Of a DNA stretch of 64,000 bases, positions 53,048 through 60,333 are shown piece by piece. The DNA is taken from contig NZ_WJXZ01000014.1 in the NCBI RefSeq assembly GCF_009668025.1, positions 950,448 through 1,014,447 on the forward strand, in the 5' to 3' direction. A program made the position numbers and the translations under genes. The notes below the pieces were generated by a model. The model searched no databases. It saw nothing but the letters and a program-made list of their open reading frames with translations, and was not told where the DNA came from. The DNA is from Larkinella terrae (GTDB taxonomy: Bacteria > Bacteroidota > Bacteroidia > Cytophagales > Spirosomataceae). Each line of letters begins with the position of its first letter. Position 1 is the first letter of the stretch.

Positions 53048-53935
53048 ATGAAACGACTGTTTATTCTGGCCTTTCTGGCTGGCGGGCCGGTTTTTGCCCA
53101 AACTGATCTGCTGTCCAACCTGGACGCCGAGCCCACAACGCGACCCGTTACGGCCACGTTCAAATCTACCCGGCTCCTGAATGGCCACACGGTAGAAACC
53201 ATCAAAGCCAAACACCTGGACTTCCGCATTTCGCACCGGTTCGACCGGATCAACAAAGGGGTCGACGAGTTTTTTGGCCTGGATTACGCCACCGTTCGGC
53301 TGGGGCTGGAATACGGCATCAACGACAACCTGACGTTTGGCATCGGCCGCAGCACCATCGAGAAAAATCTGGATAGCTACCTGAAAGCCAGGCTGATCCG
53401 CCAGACGAAAGGCAGCCGGTCGTTTCCGGTAACGATCTCGGCCCTGGGAACGCTGGCCCTGGACCCCCGCAAACCGGCGCAGGGAGGTGAGTTCAAAGTT
53501 TACTCAGAGCGGCTGGTCGGCAGCGGTCATTTGCTAATTGCCCGGAAGGTCAGCGAATCGTTTTCGCTGCAACTGATGCCGACGGCGATTTTCCGCCCCA
53601 GCCCGGTCAAACCGGGTCAGACGCAGGTTATTCCGTCGGTCGGAATCGGCGGTCGGCTGAAATTCAACAAACGCATGTCGATCAACGCCGAATACTATTG
53701 GGTCGATCAGAACCGGCTCAAAACCGGTCAGCCTTTCGCGACGTATAATCCGATAGCGTTAGGACTCGATATCGAAACCGGCGGCCACGTTTTCCAGCTC
53801 ATTTTCACCAATTCGTTCGGGATGATCGAGAAGCAGTTCCTGACGCAAACCGGCGGTGCTTTTGGCGGGCAGTTTGAAAAAGGCGACATCCATTTCGGTT
53901 TCAGCGTGTCGCGCACGTTCAGCTTCGACCATTAA
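53048..53935 (+). CDS. DUF5777-family beta-barrel protein
   Basis: A 295-residue protein with signal peptide MKRLFILAFLAGGPVFAQ. The body alternates polar and hydrophobic residues as in an outer-membrane barrel: LDFRISHRFDRINKGVDEFFGLDYATVRLGLEYGINDNLTFGIGRS, repeated basic/aromatic strands, and C-terminal VSRTFSF. This matches the DUF5777 family of Bacteroidota, always seen with Rieske/YceI/cytochrome-like genes. It begins 32 bases after the Rieske gene, so the two are cotranscribed. Function unknown. Confidence 0.82.
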   Translation: MKRLFILAFLAGGPVFAQTDLLSNLDAEPTTRPVTATFKSTRLLNGHTVETIKAKHLDFRISHRFDRINKGVDEFFGLDYATVRLGLEYGINDNLTFGIGRSTIEKNLDSYLKARLIRQTKGSRSFPVTISALGTLALDPRKPAQGGEFKVYSERLVGSGHLLIARKVSESFSLQLMPTAIFRPSPVKPGQTQVIPSVGIGGRLKFNKRMSINAEYYWVDQNRLKTGQPFATYNPIALGLDIETGGHVFQLIFTNSFGMIEKQFLTQTGGAFGGQFEKGDIHFGFSVSRTFSFDH

Positions 53936-53992
53936 TTTTTAGTCAATTCGTTTTATCCATTCCATTTTTCACACATTCCATTTTAAACAACA

Positions 53993-54544
53993 ATGAACCT
54001 ACGTACTCTCTTACTCGTAGCCGTGCCAGCACTGGCCATGAACATCACTGCCTCCGCTCAGGTCCTGTCGGCCAGCAAAGGCGAAAGCAAGTTTTTCTCC
54101 GAAACGCCCCTGGAAAACATCGCAGCCGCCAACAGCAAGGTAAAAGCCGCCCTGAATCCGGCGACGAACCAACTGGCCGTCAAAATGGCGATGACCGACT
54201 TCGAATTCCCGAACAAACTGATGCAGGAACACTTCAACGAAAACTACATCGAGTCGGAAAAATACCCCAATGCCAGCTTTGAAGGCACGATTAACGAAAA
54301 AATCGACTGGAAAAAACCGGGTACGTACCCCGTGACGGCCAAAGGAATGTTCGAAATCCACGGAGTCAAACAGCCCCGCACGCTGACCGGTAAACTGACG
54401 ATCGAGCCTGGTAAAATTACGCTGGTTTCGGATTTCATCGTGGCTTTGGAAGCGCACAAAATCGAAGTGCCGAAGCTGGTAATGATGAAAATTGCCGAGC
54501 AGATCAAGGTTCAGAATAAAGTGGAGTTCGCCAATAAAGGCTGA
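53993..54544 (+). CDS. YceI-family periplasmic lipocalin-like protein
   Basis: A 183-residue protein with signal peptide (MNLRTLLLVAVPALAMNITASA). The YceI fold is indicated by KGESKFFSETPLENIAAANSK, NKLMQEHFNENYIESEKYPNASFEG and VTAKGMFEIHGVKQPRTLTGKLTIE. Family members bind polyisoprenoids or similar lipids, and often accompany cytochrome or quinone-handling genes. It sits 57 bases after the DUF5777 gene in the redox cluster. Confidence 0.92.
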   Translation: MNLRTLLLVAVPALAMNITASAQVLSASKGESKFFSETPLENIAAANSKVKAALNPATNQLAVKMAMTDFEFPNKLMQEHFNENYIESEKYPNASFEGTINEKIDWKKPGTYPVTAKGMFEIHGVKQPRTLTGKLTIEPGKITLVSDFIVALEAHKIEVPKLVMMKIAEQIKVQNKVEFANKG

Positions 54545-54580
54545 TTCCGAGCGATCTCCACCCTCTAAATACCACCGTCC

Positions 54581-54766
54581 ATGTTGCTGTTTCTTGGATT
54601 ATCCTCCGCCGATCTGATCTTCTACACGTTCCTGCTGCTGTTGCTTGGAGTTGTCTTTCTCTACGTCAAGGTGAAACGGATTTTCGGGCCGGGAACCGAT
54701 TACGACAGCGACTATTCGGACATGGACTGGGACACCTCCGATTACGACGGAGATGGGGAAGATTAA
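54581..54766 (+). CDS. Small membrane protein with acidic tail
   Basis: A 61-residue protein: one membrane helix (about 9-29, ADLIFYTFLLLLLGVVFLYVK), a short basic stretch (KVKRIFG), then a tail of Asp/Ser/Tyr repeats (DYDSDYSDMDWD..., about 12 acidic residues). It starts 36 bases after the YceI gene. No family recognised; the tail could bind metal or protons, which is only a suggestion. Confidence 0.6.
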   Translation: MLLFLGLSSADLIFYTFLLLLLGVVFLYVKVKRIFGPGTDYDSDYSDMDWDTSDYDGDGED

Positions 54767-54776
54767 GCAAAATAAA

Positions 54777-54852
54777 ACTCCTGAATCCCCTGAAGGGGAC
54801 TTGGACTCGGCTAATCCGGATTTGAGAGTTCCCTTCAGGGGATTTAGGAGTA
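54777..54852. repeat. REPIN-like element, diverged copy
   Basis: ACTCCTGAATCCCCTGAAGGGG (from 54777) and its inverted partner CCCTTCAGGGGATTTAGGAGT (to 54852) flank a short spacer. Same architecture as the C5-A2-C5 copies but with a diverged flank (GAATCCCC for CAACCCCC). Confidence 0.75.
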
Positions 54853-54925
54853 ACTCGCCGTAACTTTTTGATTTCCAATTAAGTAGTCCAGTTTTTTCAA
54901 TTTATCCACCATTTATTAAAAAACA

Positions 54926-55699
54926 ATGAATACGTTTTTGAACAACTCTTTTAAATCACTTGCATTAGCCGCCATCGTCGGTTTCGCGATTCTCCAGGCC
55001 TGTCAGACCAGCTCCGATTCGCCCGCGCCCGCCGGACCGGCCGCCAACATCGACGTTCGGCAGGATGGTAAATTTGGTCAGGTGCTGACCGACGGTTCGG
55101 GCAATACGCTTTATCTGTTTGCCAAGGATGTCGACGGCAAGAGCAATTGTTCCGGCGGTTGCACGGATGTCTGGCCCGTGTTCTACGAAAAAAACCGGGT
55201 TTTCAATTCCAGCCTGGATTCGACGCAGTTCGGCGTCATTACCCGCGCCGATGGCAGCAAACAAAACACCTTCAAAGGCTGGCCGTTGTACCGCTTTGCG
55301 CAGGATACCAAAGCCGGTGACGTCAACGGCGAAGGCAAGAATAGCTTCTACGTGGCAAAACCGGATTATACCGTGATGGTGGCCGACAAAGGCGCCGGGA
55401 AATACCTAGTCGGAATTGGTGGCCGGACGCTCTACACCTTCACCGGTGATACCGACGATGTGAGCAACTGCAAGGATGGCTGTCTGACCGTCTGGCCGCA
55501 GTTTCTGGCCCAGCCGTCGGCCATTGCGCCTTCGACACTGAACGGCGTGTTCTTCGGTTCGATCAGCCGCGCCGATGGCACCAAACAAACCACGGCCAAC
55601 AAAAAACCGCTGTACTATTTCCAGAATGACGTCGTGCGCGGTGACGTAAAAGGCACGGCGGCCAACCCCAAATTCGTCATGGTGGCTCCCGCACAGTAA
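54926..55699 (+). CDS. COG4315-type repeat lipoprotein
   Basis: A 257-residue lipoprotein (signal SLALAAIVGFAILQAC). The mature protein carries four copies of the family's Yx(F/W/Y)xxD signature: YLFAKD, YRFAQD, YTFTGD and YYFQND, arranged as two double units each containing a Cys pair (NCSGGCTDVWP and NCKDGCLTVWP). Function of the family is unknown, but it is repeatedly linked to extracytoplasmic redox proteins. It closes the Rieske/DUF5777/YceI run and is followed by a strong terminator. Confidence 0.88.
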   Translation: MNTFLNNSFKSLALAAIVGFAILQACQTSSDSPAPAGPAANIDVRQDGKFGQVLTDGSGNTLYLFAKDVDGKSNCSGGCTDVWPVFYEKNRVFNSSLDSTQFGVITRADGSKQNTFKGWPLYRFAQDTKAGDVNGEGKNSFYVAKPDYTVMVADKGAGKYLVGIGGRTLYTFTGDTDDVSNCKDGCLTVWPQFLAQPSAIAPSTLNGVFFGSISRADGTKQTTANKKPLYYFQNDVVRGDVKGTAANPKFVMVAPAQ

Positions 55700-55712
55700 G
55701 CAACCGATTTCG

Positions 55713-55742
55713 CCGGACGGTTTCGAAACCGTCCGGTTTTTT
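55713..55742 (+). terminator. Rho-independent terminator
   Basis: CCGGACGGTTTC (55713-55724) and GAAACCGTCCGG (55725-55736) followed by a T-run, 14 bases after the COG4315-type gene. Confidence 0.85.
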
Positions 55743-55764
55743 CCACTCTTCACCTCACGCAATC

Positions 55765-56190
55765 ATGTCAGTCATTGAAAAAAATAAAGAACTCGCCCAA
55801 TTGTGGCTTCAGCTCGTCAGCGAAGGGAAAATCGAGGAACTCTGCGCGCTGACGCACCCGGAATGGAAAATGTACGGCGGTCCGCCGGTGATGCCTTCCG
55901 GCCCCGACGGAATCCGCTTTCTGTTCGGCACTTTCGATCACGTCGATCAGCTTTGGGAGGTGAACCTGATGCTGGCCGAAGGCGATCTGGTGGCGGTGCG
56001 GGCTACTAACACCTGCCTGCAGAACAGCTTTTTCGGTATTCCGGCGCAGGGCAAACAACAGGTTTTTACGTCGACTTTCATCTTTCACATCGTCGATGGC
56101 CTGATGATCCAAACCTGGCGAAACGCCGACGACCTGGGCCGCGTCCTGCAGCTCGGCGCCAAACTGGTTCCTGCCACTGCCGAAGTTTAA
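55765..56190 (+). CDS. SnoaL-like/NTF2-fold protein
   Basis: A 141-residue protein of the SnoaL-like polyketide cyclase/NTF2 superfamily: ELAQLWLQLVSEGKIEELCALTHPEWKMYGG at the start, GDLVAVRATNTCLQNSFFGIPAQGKQ in the centre and FHIVDGLMIQTWRNADDLGRVLQLG at the end. The fold binds small hydrophobic ligands; activity not predictable. It begins 23 bases after a terminator, so it needs its own promoter or readthrough. It is unrelated in close detail to the SnoaL-like protein at 28182. Confidence 0.82.
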   Translation: MSVIEKNKELAQLWLQLVSEGKIEELCALTHPEWKMYGGPPVMPSGPDGIRFLFGTFDHVDQLWEVNLMLAEGDLVAVRATNTCLQNSFFGIPAQGKQQVFTSTFIFHIVDGLMIQTWRNADDLGRVLQLGAKLVPATAEV

Positions 56191-56560
56191 GTACCGGTTT
56201 TCAACCTTCGTTATTCGGTGTTCGTTATTCGATATTCCTTGCTTTTTGCCCCAGTTCCAATGGGAAAAATCGGTTTTCGCTCGCGTGTCGCGAGTGAGGA
56301 TTATCTATCAATAGAGACCCTGGTCCGATCATAGCCACTAACAGGTGATCGAAGACAAAGTTCGGGCCGGAGGTCCTTAAAATAGACCTCACTCGCGACA
56401 CGCGAGCGAGAACGGAGGAAATTGCCCCGAAATCGTGAAAGTTTTTCATTATTTAGTTTGGTAGCTTAAAAAAAATACATTTATTGATTGTTTAACCACT
56501 TGCTTGTCACAGTACCAAAGGATTCTTATTATAAATGATATTTAATGAATTATACTAAAA
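56191..56560. other. Boundary region: structured repeat then AT-rich DNA
   Basis: Contains the 130-base inverted-repeat element (56278-56408); from about 56430 the sequence turns AT-rich, marking the left edge of the island with the P-loop and radical SAM genes. No gene seen. Confidence 0.6.
56278..56408. repeat. Structured element with 22-bp perfect arms
   Basis: CGCTCGCGTGTCGCGAGTGAGG (two parts: 56278-56290 and on to 56299) is exactly complementary to 56387-56408. Each arm has its own CTCGCG/CGCGAG dyad, and the 87-base centre has a GGACCTCCGGCCC-like segment. The hairpin near 8705 shares the same wording. Confidence 0.75.
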
Positions 56561-57088
56561 ATGAAAATAGTAATTACTGGTACTTATTGTTCGGGGAAAA
56601 CGACACTTTGCTATGATTTAATTCAGGCGATCCCCAACTGTAAGCTATTGCTGGAGGAAGCAAGGGAAATTTCAGACCTGATTCCTCCAGATGGCTGGTC
56701 ACTGCCAGCTATTCGGGAGTATTTACTTGTCAGGCAAATCCTTAATGAAAAAAGAAATGAAAAAGATGATAAATTATTAATTTGTGATAATGGCGTACAT
56801 GGGAATTTAGCGCATGATTCTCTACTGACAAAAGAGGTAAATAATATTCTGTTATTGGATCAACTTGACCATATTAACTATGATCTCGTTTTCTTCTGTG
56901 ATCATCATGAAGTCGCCATTGAGCAGGATGGAGTCCGGCTTGTAGACCCCTTTTTGCGGGAAAGAGCTGCCGAAGAGATCCTGAAGTTCATTGAGCTGTT
57001 AGGCTCTAAACCAATCATATTATTCGGAGATCGTGAGCAGAGAGTTAGAGCTGTTCTTCGGCACTTACCGTTTAATATGACGAATTAA
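56561..57088 (+). CDS. Small P-loop NTPase, kinase-like (AAA_28/NadR-like)
   Basis: A 175-residue protein with Walker A GTYCSGKTT (residues 7-15) and the fold pattern of NadR-type ribosylnicotinamide kinases: an early LLEEAREISD segment, LLICDNG as a Walker B-like strand, YDLVFFCDHHEVAIEQDGVRLVD and LFGDREQRVRAVL at the end. It probably phosphorylates a nucleoside-like or other small substrate; the exact one is unknown. AT-rich like its neighbours. Its 3' end overlaps the convergent membrane-protein gene by 17 bases. Confidence 0.8.
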   Translation: MKIVITGTYCSGKTTLCYDLIQAIPNCKLLLEEAREISDLIPPDGWSLPAIREYLLVRQILNEKRNEKDDKLLICDNGVHGNLAHDSLLTKEVNNILLLDQLDHINYDLVFFCDHHEVAIEQDGVRLVDPFLRERAAEEILKFIELLGSKPIILFGDREQRVRAVLRHLPFNMTN

Positions 57089-58127
57089 TGTTGCTTTTCC
57101 GAGCGCTTTTGGCATACTGTATTAATACGGCTTCAATTCCTTTAATAACGGAATAAATACTTAAATAAAAAACTTCTTCTTCTTCTTCTCCCAAAGGGAT
57201 TACTGTTTTATCAGGAGAACTAATCGATACGACAGCGACACAACTACCAGGGAATTCCTCTTTATATACATCTTTCTTTATCGAAACGAAAAAATGAGCT
57301 TTAGAACTTTCATAGCTCTGCGTAGGCCGTCCACTAAAATATCCTGGCTCTCCATCTTTTGGTCGGTAATATTTCTTATTCCGGTTATTTTCGATATCTA
57401 GATTAATTGCCTTTTCGTAATAGGAAGAAGTGCCATTTATTTTCCATTTTGTGTATTTTTCTAAATACTGTCTGCGATCTTCGGAAATACGTTTAACTGC
57501 CAAAATTTTGATCGTACCGTTAAAACCAGGTACTACAATCGAAATACGGACTTCTTTCTCACGCATTTTTAAAGGGAATCGCTTTTCTAGCTCTTCTAAA
57601 AGTCGATTAAGGAGGTTTTGTACATCTGGCCAGTCGAAAGGTTTACTTAAATAGAAGACCCGGTTAATTTTGATTAATTGTTGCCATAGATCCCGTTCTT
57701 GCTGAAGAGTTATGTTGAGTTTTATATTGGTATTAATTAATTCTAGCTGCGTTTTTTTAGCAAACGCATCAGCTTCTTCCATTTTTATTTTAATGCTTGC
57801 CATGTCGATCTTTGCTCTCTCTTCGACGGTTTGCAAATCTGTTTTTGATTTTTCTGTTACTATTATTAATTCTTTTTTTAATTCATCTTCAGTCAATCTT
57901 AGCGCATTGTTTTCTTTGTAAAGATGGTAAAACAAATAGGCAAACAGGAATAGAATACAACTTAAAGCTATGATTGTTATTTTTGGGTCAAAAAAATTTA
58001 ATACTGTATTTAAGTTTTCCGAAGTATCTTTTAGGCCATTAAAAGTTGAAATAATAGAAATAAAAGCGTATAAGCTACCAATGACGTATATAGTAATCTG
58101 GAGCGCTTTTCTGACGTTTACCTTCAT
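57072..58127 (-). CDS. Two-helix membrane protein with coiled coil and GAF-like domain
   Basis: A 351-residue protein of unrecognised family. Two membrane helices (about 8-28 and 50-70) bracket a short loop, then a coiled coil of about 80 residues (ENNALRLTEDELKKELIIVTEKSK...), then a mixed alpha/beta domain (about 160-350) with VRISIVVPGF, IKILAVKRIS, KAHFFVSIKKD and GSCVAVVSISSPDK, which looks like a GAF-type sensor fold facing the cytoplasm. AT-rich. It starts 3 bases after the radical SAM gene's stop, so the two are cotranscribed. A signal-sensing role is inferred. Confidence 0.7.
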   Translation of the reverse strand: MKVNVRKALQITIYVIGSLYAFISIISTFNGLKDTSENLNTVLNFFDPKITIIALSCILFLFAYLFYHLYKENNALRLTEDELKKELIIVTEKSKTDLQTVEERAKIDMASIKIKMEEADAFAKKTQLELINTNIKLNITLQQERDLWQQLIKINRVFYLSKPFDWPDVQNLLNRLLEELEKRFPLKMREKEVRISIVVPGFNGTIKILAVKRISEDRRQYLEKYTKWKINGTSSYYEKAINLDIENNRNKKYYRPKDGEPGYFSGRPTQSYESSKAHFFVSIKKDVYKEEFPGSCVAVVSISSPDKTVIPLGEEEEEVFYLSIYSVIKGIEAVLIQYAKSARKSNINSSY

Positions 58128-58130
58128 TGG

Positions 58131-59480
58131 TTACGGGAGGGCTTTTAATAGGGAAATTACCTGATCACTAAAGAAAAACTCGGCAATCAAATCTCTATAT
58201 TTAATTCCATCTTCTGTTAAATTTATGGAATCCGGAAATATATTTATTAATTCTCTATTTCGAAGAAATAGAAGTTCTTCACCAAAATCATTGATGACAT
58301 CATTGCCAAAGATCTCCTTATACCAAGCCCGATTAAGCGAATGCAAACCAAGTATAACTGCCTTTCGCTTTCTTTCCTCCCAGTTTAGTACAAAACCATC
58401 AGCGATCGGGTTAATTCCCATTTCAACATGCTGTATGTATTCATGCAGTACATTCTTTCTGGCGACTAAATTGTAACCGTTTCTTGTATCGCAATTCCAC
58501 AGATAACTCCTTGCCCCTGCCCCAAACCCCAAAATATTTTCTAGCCTCCAGTGATTTTCTTTTTGTTTATATCCCCCTCCATCCTTAATATACCGAACGT
58601 TTGTTTCACGACGATAGCCACTACCAATTAAAAGATCGTTAGCCAATACAAACTTTTCATATTGGCTGAATCCATCCACAGACGTATATCCTTTCGCACT
58701 GAAGCCCGTATTTGGCCTTAAAGTAAGTGGATAGATACAAATTGTTTCGGGATTAAATTGGATAACTGTTTGTAAAGATGTAAGCCAGTTTTGGGTACTT
58801 TGATTTGGGAAACCATATATCAAATCAATACAGGTATTGGGTATGTTAACTTTTTTAATAATATCAAAAGCCTTGTGAAGCTGATAATTACCGTGTTTGC
58901 GATTAATTTCTTTAAGTTCTGTATCTTCAGTTGTCTGAAAACCCAGATTTACCCGATTAAGCCCGAGCTCTTTCAAATGGGTAAACTTAATTTCCTCAAC
59001 CGTATCAGGTGCAACCTCTAATGCAATCTCTGCTGACTTTTCTATTGAAAGCGAAGTTATTTTAACAAATAACCTTTCAAAATTGGATAGAGAAAGTAAA
59101 GATGGAGTGCCACCGCCAATATAGATAGTCCTGATTCTTTTCTCATTAATTAAAGGCAATAAATTATCAAATTCTTTAAGTAAGGTGGTGACGTAATTTG
59201 TATGCATTTCCTCATTTTCTGATTTCATGGCATATAAATTACAGAACGAACAGATTTGTCTACAGAAAGGAATATGGAAATACAAATTCAATACATTAAA
59301 TTGATGAACTGAATCAATTGCTAATGCAGGTAATTCTGGATGCTCCGAACTATAGGTTTGTCTTGGAGGATATGAATAAATATAGTCACCCTTAATATTT
59401 TTGGCTATTGCTGCTTCTAAGTCACGCTCTCGATCCTTAAGAATAAATAGTTTCATAATAAAATTTTTGAGCCTTTTCAA
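58131..59480 (-). CDS. Radical SAM enzyme, HemN/HemW-like
   Basis: A 449-residue radical SAM protein. The cluster motif is C73-x3-C77-x2-C80 in HIPFCRQICSFC, followed by GGGTPSLLS (SAM-binding) and LNRVNLGFQTTED, the hallmarks of the coproporphyrinogen oxidase/HemW group. A C-terminal HemN_C-like part has GFGAGARSYL. It has a 65-residue N-terminal extension beyond HemW, is AT-rich, and is cotranscribed with a membrane sensor-like gene, so it is probably not the housekeeping heme chaperone. ATG 59456 is an alternative start. Substrate unknown. Confidence 0.85.
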   Translation of the reverse strand: MKRLKNFIMKLFILKDRERDLEAAIAKNIKGDYIYSYPPRQTYSSEHPELPALAIDSVHQFNVLNLYFHIPFCRQICSFCNLYAMKSENEEMHTNYVTTLLKEFDNLLPLINEKRIRTIYIGGGTPSLLSLSNFERLFVKITSLSIEKSAEIALEVAPDTVEEIKFTHLKELGLNRVNLGFQTTEDTELKEINRKHGNYQLHKAFDIIKKVNIPNTCIDLIYGFPNQSTQNWLTSLQTVIQFNPETICIYPLTLRPNTGFSAKGYTSVDGFSQYEKFVLANDLLIGSGYRRETNVRYIKDGGGYKQKENHWRLENILGFGAGARSYLWNCDTRNGYNLVARKNVLHEYIQHVEMGINPIADGFVLNWEERKRKAVILGLHSLNRAWYKEIFGNDVINDFGEELLFLRNRELINIFPDSINLTEDGIKYRDLIAEFFFSDQVISLLKALP

Positions 59481-59653
59481 GAATGCTAAAAATAAGCTTT
59501 TTTGGTAAGGTGTCAGTATTAAATTTGGAATTTTTTCGTAAACTTACCTTATTTTCCCCGATCGCGACGGTTTCAGCCGGACTTGGAAGAATAAAACCAT
59601 AAACCGCTACCTTTTGCGGCTTTTTATTAAAATTGCTAATATTTTGACCCAAC

Positions 59654-60178
59654 ATGGACAACCGCAGATACCCCATCGGTCTCTTCCAGTACAAGGAATC
59701 GTACTCGCCGGAAGAAATAAAGCAGTTCATTTCCATTATCGAAACGATTCCCGCCAGCTACCGGCTGCTGGTTGAGGACCTGGCGCCGGAAGATCTGGGC
59801 CGAACCTACCGGGAGGGAAGCTGGACGATTCAGCAACTGATTCACCACGTCAGCGACATTCAGCTGGTTCACTTCTTTCGGATGAAAAAAGCGCTGACTG
59901 AGCCTGATTATGAGGTCGTAACGCTCATCAACATGGACAAATGGGTGGAAACGCCCGACGGAAAAACCGCCCCGATCGAGGATTCGCTGGTGTCGTTTGA
60001 CAGCATCACGCGTCGCTACGTTTACCTGATGAAATCGCTGACGGACGAGCAGTTGGCGATCAAATACTACCACCCGGTTCGGAAAATCTGGTTCGATCAG
60101 GCGCAGGCCATTGCGATCTCGGCCTGGCACACGCAGCACCACCTGGCGCACATCAAACTGGCGTTGTCGGACGAGTAG
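59654..60178 (+). CDS. DinB-superfamily protein, YfiT/bacillithiol transferase-like
   Basis: A 174-residue four-helix-bundle metalloprotein. Family wording is clear: MDNRRYPIGLFQYKESYSPEEI at the start, EGSWTIQQLIHHVSDIQ with His metal ligand, and ISAWHTQHHLAHIKLAL with the C-terminal His pair. The YfiT/BstA group are metal-dependent thiol transferases or hydrolases. GC-richer than the island to its left, so it is the right edge of resident DNA. It is divergent from the radical SAM gene across a 173-base gap. Confidence 0.9.
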   Translation: MDNRRYPIGLFQYKESYSPEEIKQFISIIETIPASYRLLVEDLAPEDLGRTYREGSWTIQQLIHHVSDIQLVHFFRMKKALTEPDYEVVTLINMDKWVETPDGKTAPIEDSLVSFDSITRRYVYLMKSLTDEQLAIKYYHPVRKIWFDQAQAIAISAWHTQHHLAHIKLALSDE

Positions 60179-60333
60179 GAGGGACTGAAAAACCGCCCGC
60201 CAAAACCGGACATCGCTTGTCCGAAACCGTACAGGAGATTTTTTGAAATCGGCCTCCAGCGCTTGATAGGCCGGTTTTTGGGCCGTGGTACGATAGTTGA
60301 GCGTTTGATTGCGCGTCCGCAAACTTCCCGACT

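Noticed and set aside
58131-59480. Reading the radical SAM protein as a prokaryotic viperin
   Set aside because: The cluster motif context HIPFC-x3-C-x2-C and GGGTPS belong to the HemN/HemW group, not to the MoaA-like viperin group.
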